Shown: positions 36,277 through 48,208 of the stretch, one piece after another | Layout of the letters: the number at the start of each line of letters is the position of its first letter | Numbering within the stretch: position 1 is the stretch's first letter | NCBI GenBank assembly: GCA_008711295.1 | Contig: VUYV01000191.1 | Location: forward strand, 1,554,740 to 1,618,739 | Length of the DNA stretch: 64,000 nt | Reading direction: 5' to 3' | Source of the DNA: Anarhynchus alexandrinus | Taxonomy: Eukaryota > Chordata > Aves > Charadriiformes > Charadriidae | Translations under genes and position numbers: made by a program | Notes under the pieces: model-generated | Seen by the model: only the letters and a program-made list of their open reading frames with translations | Database searches by the model: none | Told to the model about the DNA's origin: nothing

Positions 36277-38688
36277 ATATACATATACATAGCCATATAT
36301 ACACATATAAACACTGAGATATTCTATATGTGTCTTAACTGGAGTTGATAAATGGCCCATCAGTCACATATTTTGAATTTCATCCATTAAACATTGTCTT
36401 CACGTCAAGCTTCCCATGACACATACTTAAAGAAGAGATAGGAAATCACTCAAGAGTATTTTGAGTTTAAAATTAGAGAAAATATTGCAATCCTGAAGCT
36501 TCTTCTAATTCTAGAAATGTTTCCCCTGTTAAACACACTGGTTTGACTCAGAAACATTCCTAGCACGTTGTACGTGCTCCTACGTAATGGTGAGCAGATA
36601 CTGCCCGGTTGTGATGGTATCACACAGAATATGCACACACACACACTCATAGACACACGTGCAGAGTTTGGACTGCGCGTTCTGAGACTGCATATGTGGG
36701 GGTAGGAAAGTGAAGCTAGAACATGAAACAGAACTTTTTACATTTGAGATATTTATGATCTATACATTGTTGTGGTTTCCATTGTATAAATGGAAAGAGA
36801 AAACGTAAAGTCGTATTTTACACTTGCTGAAATCAAATATACATTCACAAATTCCCTGTTCTTCACCTGCTGATACCTTTTATGCTCCTACATATTTGCT
36901 TTTGGGTTTGATTTAACGAATGGAGATAGTCACTTGTTCAAGTTCATTCCAGAAAAAATCAATAACAAAAAATGCATTACAATTTCCATGTTTTCCTGCG
37001 TGCGTATATATATAAATAGCAAGAATTCTGATGTATACATGAACTCTAATTTTACTTTAAATGTTATGAACACATTCCTTTAATGAAGGAATAACAGCAG
37101 TCCCAAGTAGGGAGAGAAAGAAGGAAGAGGTGCGGGAGCTCCTTCACTCCCCCACTGCAGGAGTCAAGGAAGGGGACGGGAGCTCCCAGGCCAGACAGGA
37201 GCGGTGCCCCATCCACAGCCTTCTGGGCTGAAATACGGCCCGTCGCTGATGCTCCTTAGCCCCTCAGAAGCAGCACCACTGTCACCAGGGCTGCCCACAG
37301 GGAGAGGTGTTGTTTTCTCCGTGAGCCAGATCTCCTATTCCCTCTCCCCACTTAGGGGGAACCCATCCTTACCTCTCTCTACCTTAGCAGCGCTCCTTCA
37401 ACTGTCTTGTTATGGAAGGAAATATATTTGGCAGGATTTGTAGGCTGGGGTAAACCGACTGGTTTTATTAGACTCGGTAATAAAATAGTCAACACAGGGA
37501 GTTGACAAAATACTGTACTTAAACCATTCATTTTAGAAATGTAACAGCTATCAGGTATGAAACAGGACTGAAAACTTTTTCTCAAAAAGGCTATCATAGA
37601 GCGGCTGAATGAAGAATACTGGCATTTTGCCGTTGTCATTTCGGGTAATCTATGCATCAAAATTGATACTGAGAACCTCGGATGGTGCTTTTGTTTGTAC
37701 GACTTGATCGTTATAAGACTTCATTGAAAACCCATCGTTTTTAGCATCTCTGACACAGCTCCAGAGCTCTCCGTTCATAAGATACTGCCACCAGCTCTCC
37801 CATAGAAGTTGAATGGAAGCAATAAAAAGCTTTTATTAATCTTATTATTAAATATAGTATCTACTGTGAGAGTTTTCTTGATGAATTACAGATCTATTCA
37901 TAGTGCCTCCGGCCTAATTTTGTTGGGGCTGTCTGATGGATTTCACCTCACTTGGCAAAGCTCTTTCCTCTTGGTAGAGGAATCTGAAAGTCCAGTCTTC
38001 GGGCTGCCTGTATGGTATTTCATGTGTCTGTTAAATAGAAATGGGGTTTGTTTCCCCTTGCCGCGGAGATGCGGGATAATGTTTTGATGGGAAGGGGTTG
38101 GGGAAATGAGTTTTTCACCCGTTCTATCATTTCGTGCCACTTTTTTTGTAACATTTGGATACCGTCCGCCTCCAGCCTCCCTCTTCATTAGCAACAGCTC
38201 TGTGCCCACACAGTCCCTGCACCGCTGACAGGGTGACAGGCTCTTGGGAAACTGAATATTGCTCTATACTTGCTGAGAATACGAGAAGCAGTAGCAACTA
38301 TCTCTTCCTCTGCAGCTGATAGCAGTGGGAGAGTTGAGCCTACCCACATTTAAGGCCAGCAGCGCACAAGTACATTCCCAGTTTTGCCCTTAAAACTGAG
38401 CACCGTCTTTTCTATTTGTCTTCTGCTTCTTCTCCTTTGGCAGGTCGGCTACCTCTGGCTCCCCGTCCTCTCACAGATTAAGGACTTACCAAGCAAAATA
38501 TTTGAAATATAAGTATATGTAATATATGTGTATATATGTAATATGAAATATAAGTAATGAGCAAACCTAGAATCTGGTTAAGGGGTTTCCTCTGACGTTA
38601 GCAATTTGCAGCTCAGCAGTATCATCTAGATAGTTAGCAAAGATCTCAGTTTGGGTTCACCTGTTCATGGGGTTTTTCACTTTTGAAG
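36277..38688. other. Unique DNA with AT and CA microsatellites
   Basis: The TACATA-type tract continues to about 36313. An imperfect CA repeat lies at about 36631-36657, and short TA repeats occur near 37007-37020 and 38504-38556. A GC-richer patch spans roughly 37100-37390, with GGGAGCTCC occurring twice, and is not a recognised repeat or gene. Confidence 0.55.
38504..38556. repeat. AT-rich tract with 12-bp direct repeat
   Basis: GAAATATAAGTA occurs at 38504-38515 and 38545-38556 around TATATGTAATATAT-type sequence. A similar AAGTATAAGTAATATA string follows the CR1 at about 39283. Confidence 0.65.
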
Positions 38689-39278
38689 AATCATAGAATG
38701 GTTAAGGTTGGAAGAGACCTTAAAGATCATCCAGTTCCAACCCCCCTGCCATGGGCAGGGACACCTCCCACCAGACCAGGTTGCTCAAAGCTCCATCCAA
38801 CCTGGCCTTGAACACCTCCAGGGATGGGGCAGCCACAGCTTCTCTGGGCAACCTGCGCCAGGGGCTCACCACCCTCAGAGTGAAAATTTTCTTCCTGATA
38901 TCTAATCTAAATCTGCCCTCTTCCAGTTTGAAGCCATTCCCCCTTGTCCCATCACTACATGCAGAAGTCCCTCTCCAGCTTTCTTGTAGGCCCCCTTCAG
39001 GTACTGGAAGGCCGCTCTGAGGTCTCTCCAGAGCCTTCTCTTCTCCAGGCTGAACACCCCCAACTCTCTCAGCCTGTCCTCACAGCAGAGGGGCTCCAGC
39101 CCTCGGAGCATCTTTGTGGCCTCCTCCAGACCCACTCCAACAGGTCCATGTCCTTCTTATGTTGGTGGCCCCAGATCTGGAGGCAGCACTGCAGGTGGGG
39201 TCTCCCCAGAGCAGAGCAGAGGGGCAGAATCCCCTCCCTCGCCCTGCTGGGGATGCAGAAGATCAGCTGCATCCTCTG
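38689..39278 (-). mobile_element. CR1 LINE, 590 bp, 5'-truncated
   Basis: A reverse-oriented CR1 from AGAATCATAGAATGG through the 3' region and into ORF2. Conceptual reverse-strand blocks [41 protein letters not shown] and [15 protein letters not shown] are recognisable but lie in different frames, and a small deletion near the GLF/ACSDRT region breaks the frame again. It is therefore non-coding. These blocks resemble the plus-strand element at 45461-47099 more than the youngest copies. The 5' breakpoint falls on an AT-rich tract. Confidence 0.92.
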
Positions 39279-40395
39279 TATATAAGTATAAGTAATATAT
39301 TTATATTCCATAATCTGACTTTCCTGGGGATGTGTGGGGGGAGAGTTACCAATAAAAAAAATACCGAATCAGGTGTATGTTTATATCCTGACCAGGGAGC
39401 TGAGAAGCACTCTGAAGTCACTAATTTTAGGTAAAGTTTTAGTTGTGAATGCTTTTTGACAGAAGGAGGACTACAGTGCTGTAGTCTTTCGGAGTTCTGG
39501 CCATGAGTCATTATTCCTTCTGCATGCAACGTGCTCGTTAAAGAGAACGAAAAAGGGAAAAAAAAAGCTTCTCTTCCCTTGCAGCCAAGAATATCACCCC
39601 CAAAAAATTGTCAGAATGGTTTTTTTTTCTTTTTTTCCTACATCATCTTTTTTTCTTTTTCATTTTCGTAGTAAAATCTTCAATCGGTGTTTACTATTTG
39701 GAGTTTTTTCCCTCACTGCTCCTTAACTTGGAATAGATAAGACTTCCATTGAGGTAAATGATAAAAAAGACATAAATAGAAGCAAATCTTGGCCCAGGAT
39801 ACTGGGAAATGGTGATAAAATTATCTGAAACATAACGAAGTTCAAAAATTATTTTTTTTTAAGAGTTTCAAGAAGAATTGGGAAAATCATCTGTTAAACC
39901 TTCTAGCTTGAGCTGTATGAGATTTTTCAGCACGTTGAACTACTAGATCCTAGCAGAATGGATAAACTCAGTACAATGTGCATATGGGTTTTGTCTTAAT
40001 TTAAAATAAAAACAGTCCTCAGTTATTGGGAGGAGGGAGGGGATTTGCATAAAATCTTCTGCTTAAGAAAGTAGGATACACAGAAGAAGCTTGCGGGTTT
40101 TATTTTTAAGTGACTGAGTGAACTAGAGAAAGAGGAACCCAAACAGGAGAAACTTCCATCTCTTACAGTCACAAGAACAGACATGTGCAGCTCTGTCAGG
40201 ATCTGGATACTCACCAGGGATCTCACTGGCTCAATGCATCAAGAAGAAATGTCTGTCAAGCTCCTACAAACTTTGCTTTCCCAAACAACTGCCATATGCC
40301 AGAACTAACGGCATGAAGACACTATGAATCAAGCCCCAACATTGTGAGATTTAAAGATGTTTGTAGATTTTTATTTTTTTTTAAAGTTTCCATTA
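39279..40395. other. Unique AT-rich DNA, no gene seen
   Basis: T- and A-rich runs (for example 39620-39660 and 39850-39860). No coding or repeat family was recognised. Confidence 0.65.
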
Positions 40396-40628
40396 AATCA
40401 CAGAATCACAGAATCTCCTAGATTGGAAAAGACCTGTAAGATCATCTAGTCCAATCATTAACCTAACACTGACAACCCACCACTAAACCATGTCCCTCAG
40501 CACTATATCTACACGACCTTTAAATACCTCCAGGGATGGGGACTCCACCACTGCCCTGGGGAACGCGTTCCGATGCCTGATGACCCTTCCAGTAAAGAAA
40601 TTCCTCCTAATATCCAATCTAAACTTCT
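40396..40628 (-). mobile_element. CR1 3' fragment (CR1-Y-like)
   Basis: About 233 bp in reverse orientation: paired ATCACAGA terminal repeats, AGTCCAATCATTAACCTAACA, AAACCATGTCCCTCAGCAC, TTTAAATACCTCCAGGGATGG and CTAATATCCAATCTAAAC blocks. It is 5'-truncated with no meaningful open frame. It resembles the lineage of the copies at 18.6 and 57.8 kb. Confidence 0.9.
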
Positions 40629-43600
40629 TTTCATTTCCTCAGTTTCCCAGGCGGTTCACAACAGCAGCAGAGTGCCCGATAATGCAAATTTAATCCTTTA
40701 GTCTTTTGGTTTGATGTCATTTTGCCATCAGAGTTCATCAAGTTCAGGTCGTATCCTGATGAATCGCACCCCTTTCTCCTGTCCGGGAAGGCACTGAGCA
40801 GCCTGATGCATGGCTCCACGCTGCCACGGTGCATCCTTACTGCCAGTCCCGATTCCAATAGTACAAACAGTTCCCTGCATGCTGCAAAGCAAGTACCATC
40901 ATTAAAAAGGTACTTCAACAAGCTGCCTCCCTCTCTCTCTTCACTAAATGTCGTAACGATATAAGCCTATCAGTTCTTTGGGATTGCTTTAGGCTGTAGG
41001 GTGGAAGGTCGCTTTATTCACCCCCTAGACTTCCAGCCTTCAGCTCCCCCAGACGTCAGCGACACCCACGTCGTGAACCTGCGCCGTCCGGGCAGTCTGC
41101 ACAGAAGCGCTGCGTCAAATGGTTGAATTAATAAATAACGGGCGGTGGGCCTGGAGCCAAAAATACTCTCCCCTTGCACGGGGGAGAAAGGTAATGGGAA
41201 AGGCAGCTTGTGCCCTGGTGCTGCTACTCCTAACGAAAGAGGCGAAGGCGGTAAGCTCGGCGTGTTTGTCGTCTAATGTGACATCACAGCAGCTCACGAC
41301 GTGGTGTTAAATATGTCTGAAATGCCCTTATTTTTTTTTCTGAGCCTGTTTACCACTGCTTCCCAACACAGATGGAACCCTTCCTTCCTGCGCGTATTAA
41401 TTCATTCGTTATTTATGCACTTGTGATCTTGGTGACATTTTGTCCTTTGGCCTGCTACCAAGTCATTTCTTATACATGTTCTGAGCAAAGGTGGCCCTTG
41501 CCCCGCCGTGAGCCTCGCGAATCCCTGACACACGCATATGCATTTTTTATTGTTCTCACATGTTGCTTAACAGCCTGCGTGATTCCGGCTTTGCGGCACG
41601 GCAGATGGGTTCCTGCGTAGCGGTGAAACAGATGAGATGTTCGAATCGATTGTTTTATCAACAATCAGTTGTAGATAAAAATCATTTTAATGAGAGAAAT
41701 TAATGGTGTTTGCAAACATGATGTTAATTAAAGAACATAGCTTGGGCTTTTTTCCCTCCTTTTTTCCCCCTGCACACGATTTTTGTTACCCATGACATCT
41801 TTCATTATTGACTCATGCCCCAAAGAAAAGGCGATTAAAATCTGCTTTTGTTTGATGTAGCTTTTATTGAAGAAAGAAATAGATCTTTCTGAAGCTTCCT
41901 GGTGAGATGAAAGTCTAATTATCTCCACAAATGAAAGGAAAAGCTTTAATTAGGCCTGTGCTGAATCTGCGCACTGTGAATTTGTGCATTGTGATGGATG
42001 GAGCCCACATCTCCTCGGTGACTGCGGTTGAAATAATGAAGCGGGAGAAGAGGTACCCGGCTCCCGTGATTCAGCTGGCAGAGCAGACCTGGAGGTACAC
42101 CTGTGTTGGGAGAGCCTGCCCAGAGCAGCTGCCACGGGCCACGGTTCTGTGCAGCGCAGTCGGCTGTTTTACAGCCTCCTCCTGAGCTTTGATCTCTTTT
42201 CAGGCAGCAGGGGTCCTAACAAATCAAGCTTTTCATGTTTCACTCAGTTTCACTCTCTTTCGCTTCGCCATTCATACTCGAACTCCAAAGAGGACGGCGA
42301 AAATATTGTCTTTTTCTGAAGCAATTAATGAGCAGCGGCGGACATGACTGAAGTGGGCATTTTGCCTTTTGCGAGGGGGCTTTAACGTTGGCCGGGGGGT
42401 GAGGGCTGCAAGAGAAGCGCAAATCCCATTTATTTACTTTGCCATTTAATGACTTCCCTATTTATGTTTTTAACAACCTTTGTGCGTAACGCTTCATCTG
42501 CTACGCTCCTTTTTTTTTGCACCGCTGGAGTGTCTACCCAGTTGGGAAAGGTGACATTCCAGGATAGCGTTAGGCTGCTAATGGCCCCCAGGGAGAAATC
42601 TGAATTATGACAAATAATGCACTATCCCAGGTTTTATAACATTTCTAATCTATTTTTTACCATGTTGCACGCACCTTACTCTGTCTTCATGTAGTCCACC
42701 TGATATCAGGAAGGTCAAACCACTACTTATTCACGTCACTCGCAGCCGGCGCGTTCTTCTTGGGGAGTCATAAAGCACCTTTGACATCAAGGGCAGCCAA
42801 GGAGATTACCTCCACACCTTTCTGGACAGGATAGCAGTAAAACCAGGGAAGAAATAATTGAAGACAAAGTTAAATCAGCGTCAGCGATCTCATCTTTTAT
42901 TCTTTCTCTCGGGATATTCTGTGTTGTTTAGAATGTATTGTTTTAATTGCGTACTGGTCTCTGGAATGGAGGAGCTTAGCAGTCAACTGGAAACATGCAG
43001 AAATAGAAGGATGTGGGATAAATGGGAATGCATCCCCTGTTGGTTTGTTTATTTAAGGAAAGGAGGCATCTGAAAAAAAAACCAGCAATGCTGTCTTTCA
43101 AAGCAAACGTTCTGGGAAGTCTTTTTGTAGGTAGATACACAGCATCTATAAAGCCTGAGATTGGTGAAAGCAAATGATGCTGATTCTGAGTAATTCAACA
43201 AAGCGGTAATACGGATTTTAATTTAGTCCGTGTGAAACAAATCTCTGCATTGTAAACACAGCTTTATCTCCTGCTATTCTAAATTTTATACATAAGCAAG
43301 TTACTCGCAAGCTGAAATCTTACTATGTATATTTTGTCATTTGTTTAGAGACCTTTAAGGTACCTGGCACTTTTTTTTTAGTCTAAAATGCCTTGATTTG
43401 TTCTTTCCCCTCTCCTCCCGCCCGCTCCGTTTCACAGTTTCTTTGTGTAGATTTGTCTCCTTTGTTTATGCCTTTGTAAGTATCTCCCCAGCGTTAGTAC
43501 TGAGTTCACAGAGCTGAAGTCAAAAAACCTGCCTTATACCATATTCTAATCCTTAGGCCATCCGCGCCGACATCCAGGGCTGGTGCCCTAGAATTACAGG

Positions 43601-44954
43601 GATGATGGTGGATGTAGAAAGGTCCCAAAGCTCCATATAGGAGAAAAAAGCCGGGGGGAATGCTGTACCACTGGAGCGCAGGTCTGAGCTGGGGGTCACA
43701 GCCAGGGGGGAAATGAGGAGGCAGTGGAATTCTTGTTAGACTGCTGTGCGGAGATGAGGAGCAGATAGTAAATTAGGAACGAGCACTGCGAGAACACATC
43801 TGAATCAGACCCTCCAATTAACTGTTCTCTTTCCTTCTTTCAAGTTTGATTTCCTTTTAACCTTTTATTTTATTCTTTTGATCTCAGCATCTTTTTCTTC
43901 TTGTTCAAGTGAAGAGCGGTGGTGCAATAATTTTTGTTGAGGAGGTGCTTTCATTGTCAGCTCCTGTTTCCAAGCATAGCGAGCGATGAACAAGAACTGG
44001 AAATACTCATGTATGCCATCACGCAGAATACGAGTCTGCCCAAAATTTGAGACCCGGGACAATCTGAAGTACAAACTGTTCTTCCTAGTTTTGTGGCAGA
44101 GGTGCCTCTATTGCTGCTTCGCTGTTGAGAATCTCAGCAGAAGGTTTTATGGGAGGCTTTGTGCGTGCGTGTGTGCACAAATGCATGTATAGAGCAAGGG
44201 AAGTTTATGAAAGAAAATAGCATACAAAGCAGGAGCGGTAGTATTTAGCTGTTATATGCTGAGAAACAGAAAAACTGACCGTTACGATGCAGAGAACCTT
44301 GTAACTTTCTCCTACACGCCTCTTATTTGGGCTAAATCCACATTGCTACGTGACTATCTCTGAGAGCTTGGGGATAGGCAGAAGAATCCCCATGAAGGGC
44401 TATTGTGCCGACGTATGAATGCGTGAGAATCCGGTAATGCACTTCGGCATTAGTAACGTTAGTATAGTTTCGGTACATCCCCTATGGAAAGCTGTAGCAG
44501 CTCAGTCCTTCTCCAAAGTAAGAGCCACCCCAGCCCTGTGAAGTACCTGGAGGAGCTAAATCGCTGCCAATCTTGTCAGCCTTGAGAGAGCTGTTGTCTT
44601 TGTTCGGAGTCACCCCTCTCTACGCTTCCAGAGGACTGTAAAAAGAAAAATACATTACAGAGGTATTCTTCTATTAACCTGTCTTCCTCAAAGACTTGAA
44701 GAGCTGTGAATTCCTGTGATGAGGCATGCAGAACACATGAGGTTTGGGCTTGCGGGGGACTTGTTTCCGAGAAGGTTACTGGCTGGCTGGTGCATGCTAA
44801 GACACACACGATACTCTGAAATGATTCAGTGTTTATGATTTTGAAGTTTGCAGATTGAGGTAAACACAGACATGCTCACTTCACTGTAAACAGCCGCTAA
44901 TTTTTAGTTCTGGAATATTTAAATGGGTATTTGTCCTTCCACCTGTATTTTACA
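40629..44954. other. Unique DNA, no gene seen
   Basis: No recognised coding, RNA or transposon feature. CpG is locally raised at about 41040-41110 and 42720-42760. AT-rich sequence at 41640-41740 carries several TTAATTA and AATTAATGG-type strings and could be regulatory; this is a weak inference. Confidence 0.55.
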
Positions 44955-45460
44955 GAGACTGGTCAAGTTCGGAAGGGACCTCTGGAGGTCATCTTGTCGG
45001 AACCTCTGCTCCAGCAGAATCACCCAGAGCAGTTTGCCCAGGACTGTGTCCAGCTGGCTTTAAAATAACTCCACGTATGGAGACTCCACAGCCTCTCTGG
45101 GTACCCTGTTCCAGTAGTCAGTCACTCTCACAGTAAAAAAGTGTTTTCTAATGTTCAGATGGAGCATCCTATGTTTCAGTCTGTGCCCAGTGCCTCTTGT
45201 CCTGTTGCTGAGCACCACTGATAAGAGCCTGGCTCCATCTTTGTACTCTCGCTTCGGGTGTTTGTATAGAATGATGAGATTCCCCCTGAGCCTTTTATTC
45301 TCTCAGCCCAACTATCTCAGCCCTTCCTCATAGAAGAGGTGTACCAGTCTCTTCATCATCTTTGTGGCCCTTCATTGGATTCTGTCCAGTATATCCATGT
45401 CTCTCTTGTACTGAGGAGCCCAGAACCGGACACAGTACTCCAAGTGTGGCCTCAGCAGTG
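44955..45460 (-). mobile_element. Old CR1, 3' part (left arm of compound)
   Basis: About 506 bp in reverse orientation: GGAAGGGACCTCTGGAGGTC near the 3' end, then GAGACTCCACAGCCTCTCTGG, CTCACAGTAAAAAAGTGTTT and TTGTACTGAGGAGCCCAGAA blocks and ACAGTACTCCAAGTGTGGCC. The last blocks are C-terminal ORF2 (reverse reading RPHLEYCV...[12 protein letters not shown]). The terminal short repeat is gone and the coding frame is broken. The copy stops abruptly where the plus-strand CR1 begins. It is probably the missing 3' portion of the fragment at 47101-48283. Confidence 0.85.
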
Positions 45461-47099
45461 GCAACTCACTATCTGCTCCTTCAGCCCGCCCTTCACGGGG
45501 ACTGGGGGAGCAAAGTCCTTCCCACTGTAAGAGAAGATCAGGTTCACAACCACCTGAGGAGCCTAAACATACAGAAGTCTATGGGACCTGACAAGATGCA
45601 TCCCAGAGTCCTGAAGGAATTGGCTGATGTAGTTGCCAAGCCACTCTTCATGATATTTGAAAAGTTATGGCAGTCAGGTGAAGTCCCCGGTGACTGGAAA
45701 AAGGGAAATATTGCACCTGGTTTTTGAAAAGGGTAGAAAGGTGGACCCTGGGAACTACCGGCCTGTCAGCCCCACCTCTGTGCCTGGGAAGATCATGGAA
45801 CAGATCTTCACTGAAGCCATGCTAAGGCACATGGAGGACAGGGAAGTGATTCGAGGCAGCCAGCATGGCTTCACCGAGGGCAACTCCTGCCTGACCAATG
45901 TAGTGGCCTTCTATGATAGAGTGACTACATCAGTGGACAAGGAAAGAGCTACGGATGTCGTCTGTCTGGACTTCTGTAAGGCTTTTGACACAATCCCCCC
46001 CAACGTCGTTCTCTTTAAATTGGAGAGGCATGGATTTGATGGGTGGACTGTATGGTGGATGAGGAATCGGTTGGATGGTTGCATCCAGAGGGTAGTCGTC
46101 AACAGCTCAATGTCCAGATGGAGATCACTGACAAGTGGTGTCCCTCAGGGGTCCATACTAGAACCAGTACTGTTCAATATCTTCATCAATGACATAGACA
46201 GTGGGATTGAGTGCACCCTCAGCAAGTTTGTGGATGACACCAAGCTGAGTGATGTGGTTGACATGCCTGAGGGACAGGATGCCATCCAGAGGGACCTGGA
46301 CAGGATGGAGAAATGGGCCTGTGTGAATCTCATGAGGCTCAGCAAGGCCAAGTGCAGGGTCCTGCACCAGGGTTGGGGCAGCCCCTGGTATCAGTACAGG
46401 CTAAGGGATGGAGGGGTGGAGAGCAGCCCTGCCGAGAAGGACTTGGGGGTACTGGTGGGTGAAAAGCTGCATGTGAGCCAACAATGTACAGTTGCAGCCC
46501 AGAAGGCCGACGGCATCCCGGGCTGCATCCCCAGCAGCGTGGCCAGCACGGCGAGGGAGGGGATTCTGCCCCTCTGCTCCGCTCTGGGGAGACCCCACCT
46601 GCAGTGCTGCCTCCAGCTCTGGGGCCCCCAACATAAGAAGGACATGGACCTGTTGGAGTGAGTCCAGAGGAGGCCACAAAGATGATCAGAGGGCTGGAGC
46701 ACCTCTGCTATGACAGGCTGAGAGAGTTGGGGTTGTTCAGCCTAGAGAAGAGAAGGCTCTGGGGAGACCTTATTGCAGCCTTTCTGTACTTAAAGGGGAC
46801 TTATAACATGGGGCCGTAGTTTTTATCAGGGCCTCTTATGACAGGACAAGGAGTAATGACTTTTAATTAAAAGAGGGAAGATTTAGACTAGATATAAGGA
46901 AGAAACTTTTTTCGCTGAGGGTGGTGAGACACTGGCACAGGTTGTCCAGAGAGGTGGTGGATGCCCCATCCCTGGTAATATTCCGGACAGGTTGGACAGG
47001 GCTCTGAGCAACCTGGTCTAGTTGAAGATGCAGAGGGGTTGGACTAGATGACCTTTTACAGTCCCTTCCAACCCTAACTATTCTATGATTCTATGATTC
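45461..47099 (+). mobile_element. Plus-strand CR1 with most of the RT domain
   Basis: The element is about 1.64 kb and ends in a clean CR1 tail (ACTATTCTATGATTCTATGATT). It begins inside ORF2 between the endonuclease and the reverse transcriptase, so ORF1 and the endonuclease are absent. It contains the whole RT core and the C-terminal region plus the 3' untranslated part. It sits between two minus-strand CR1 pieces, into which it appears to have inserted. The coding content is described in the pseudogene entry. The copy is intermediate in age: its frame is broken in several places but long stretches are open. Confidence 0.93.
45500..46990 (+). pseudogene. Broken CR1 ORF2 reverse transcriptase fragment
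   Basis: In the CR1 family, ORF2 encodes the endonuclease and reverse transcriptase for target-primed retrotransposition. Here the pre-RT segment ([19 protein letters not shown]) reads in one frame to a stop at 45725-45727, where a one-base insertion shifts the frame. The main open stretch, 45657-46661 (334 codons), carries NYRPVS (residues 33-38), motif A LDFCKAFD (104-111), motif B SGVPQGS (160-166) and motif C FVDD (191-194, bases 46227-46238), where the family normally has F/Y-A-DD. It ends at TGA 46659-46661, in the place of a CGA/CGG arginine codon and so consistent with CpG decay. A further one-base loss near 46671 shifts the C-terminal FSLEKRRL region. Non-functional. Confidence 0.88.
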
Positions 47100-47100
47100 A

Positions 47101-47754
47101 ACAGCTTTTCTATGAGGATCTTATGGGGGAAAGTGTCTAAAGCCTTTCTGAAGTCTAGGTAGACAATATCCACTGCTCTCTGCTCATCTACCAGGCCAGT
47201 CATTTCATCATAGAAGGTTATCAAGTTGGTCAAGCATGACTTCCTCTTGGTGAAGCCATGTTGACTACTTCTGACTACTTCTTTTCTTGTTGTTCGCGTG
47301 CCTGGAAGTGGTTTCCAGGATTAGCTCCTCCATCACCTCCTCAGGGACTGAGGTGAGGCTGATTGACTTGTAGTTCCCTGGGTCCTCCTTCTTGCCCTTC
47401 CTGAAGATAGGAATGACATTTAGCTTCCTCCAGTCTTCAGTCACTTCTCTTAATCTCTGTGATCGAGTGAAGATTATTGAGAGTGGTCTCTCAAGGACAT
47501 CTTCCAGCTCCCTCAGCATGGGGTAGATCCCATCAGGGCTCCCATCTAGTTTGCACAAGTATTGCCTGACCTGATCTTTTTCCACCGAGGGTACATCTCC
47601 CTTGTTCCAGATTTTCCCCCTGGTCTCTGGGACCTGCGATTCCTGAAGGATGGTCTTGCTTGTAGAGACTGAGGCAAAGAAGGCATTCCGTACCTCAGCC
47701 TCTTCCATGCGCTGTGTAACCTTGAGCAGTGGGCTCACATTTCCCATAGGCTTC
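47101..47754 (-). pseudogene. CR1 ORF2 pre-RT and early RT remnant
   Basis: The reverse strand is open from 47747 down to 47265 (160 codons starting MGNVSPLLK), covering the linker before the RT and the first RT block (PGNYKSISLTSVP at about residues 122-134). It then frameshifts or stops near a tandem duplication of TGACTACTTC (47262-47281). A later remnant gives [36 protein letters not shown] (motif A) up to 47101. Motifs B and C are absent. The tandem duplication is a probable cause of the frame break. Dead fragment of a LINE protein. Confidence 0.75.
47262..47281 (+). repeat. 10-bp tandem duplication in CR1 coding remnant
   Basis: TGACTACTTC is present twice in tandem. It coincides with the loss of the CR1 ORF2 frame on the reverse strand. 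Confidence 0.8.
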
Positions 47755-48208
47755 GAGAGAGGTCACGAGGATGATCCGAGGGCTGGAGCACCTCTCCTAT
47801 GAGGAGAGGCTGAAAGAGTTGGGGTTGTTCAGCCTGGAGAAGAGAAGGCTCCGGGGAGATCTTATTGTGGCCTTCCAGTACCTAAAGGGGGCCTACAGGA
47901 GAGCTGGGGAAGGACTTTTTACTAGGGCATGTAGTGATAGGACGAGGGGGAATGGCTTCAAACTGGAAGAGGGCAGGTTTAGATTGAACATTAGGAAGAA
48001 GTTTTTCACTTTGAGGGTGGTGAGGCACTGGCACAGGTTGCCCAGAGAGGTTGTTGAGGCCCCATCCCTGGAGGTGTTCAAGGCCAGGCTGGACGTGGCC
48101 TTGGGCAACCTGGTGTGGTGGGAGGTGTCCCTGCCTATGGCAGGAGGGTTGGAACTTGATGATCTTCAAGGTCCTTTCCAACCTAAACCATTCTATGATT
48201 CTATGATT
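47755..48208 (+). mobile_element. Young CR1 inserted inside the old CR1
   Basis: A 454-bp plus-strand copy runs from GAGAGGTCACGAGG to the tail TTCTATGATTCTATGATT. Its frame is open from 47771 through [60 protein letters not shown] and [24 protein letters not shown] to the 3' end. This is the extreme C-terminus of ORF2, with no RT core. It separates two pieces of the older minus-strand CR1 whose frame becomes continuous (GDKR | KPMGNV) once it is disregarded, with about 3 nt (TTC) shared at the two junctions. By eye it differs from 54211-54606 at about eleven positions plus a 2-nt gap. Confidence 0.93.

Noticed and set aside
46145..46713. Open frames on both strands overlapping the CR1 RT region
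   Set aside because: They are shadows of the RT frame; only the plus frame carries [15 protein letters not shown] and FVDD.
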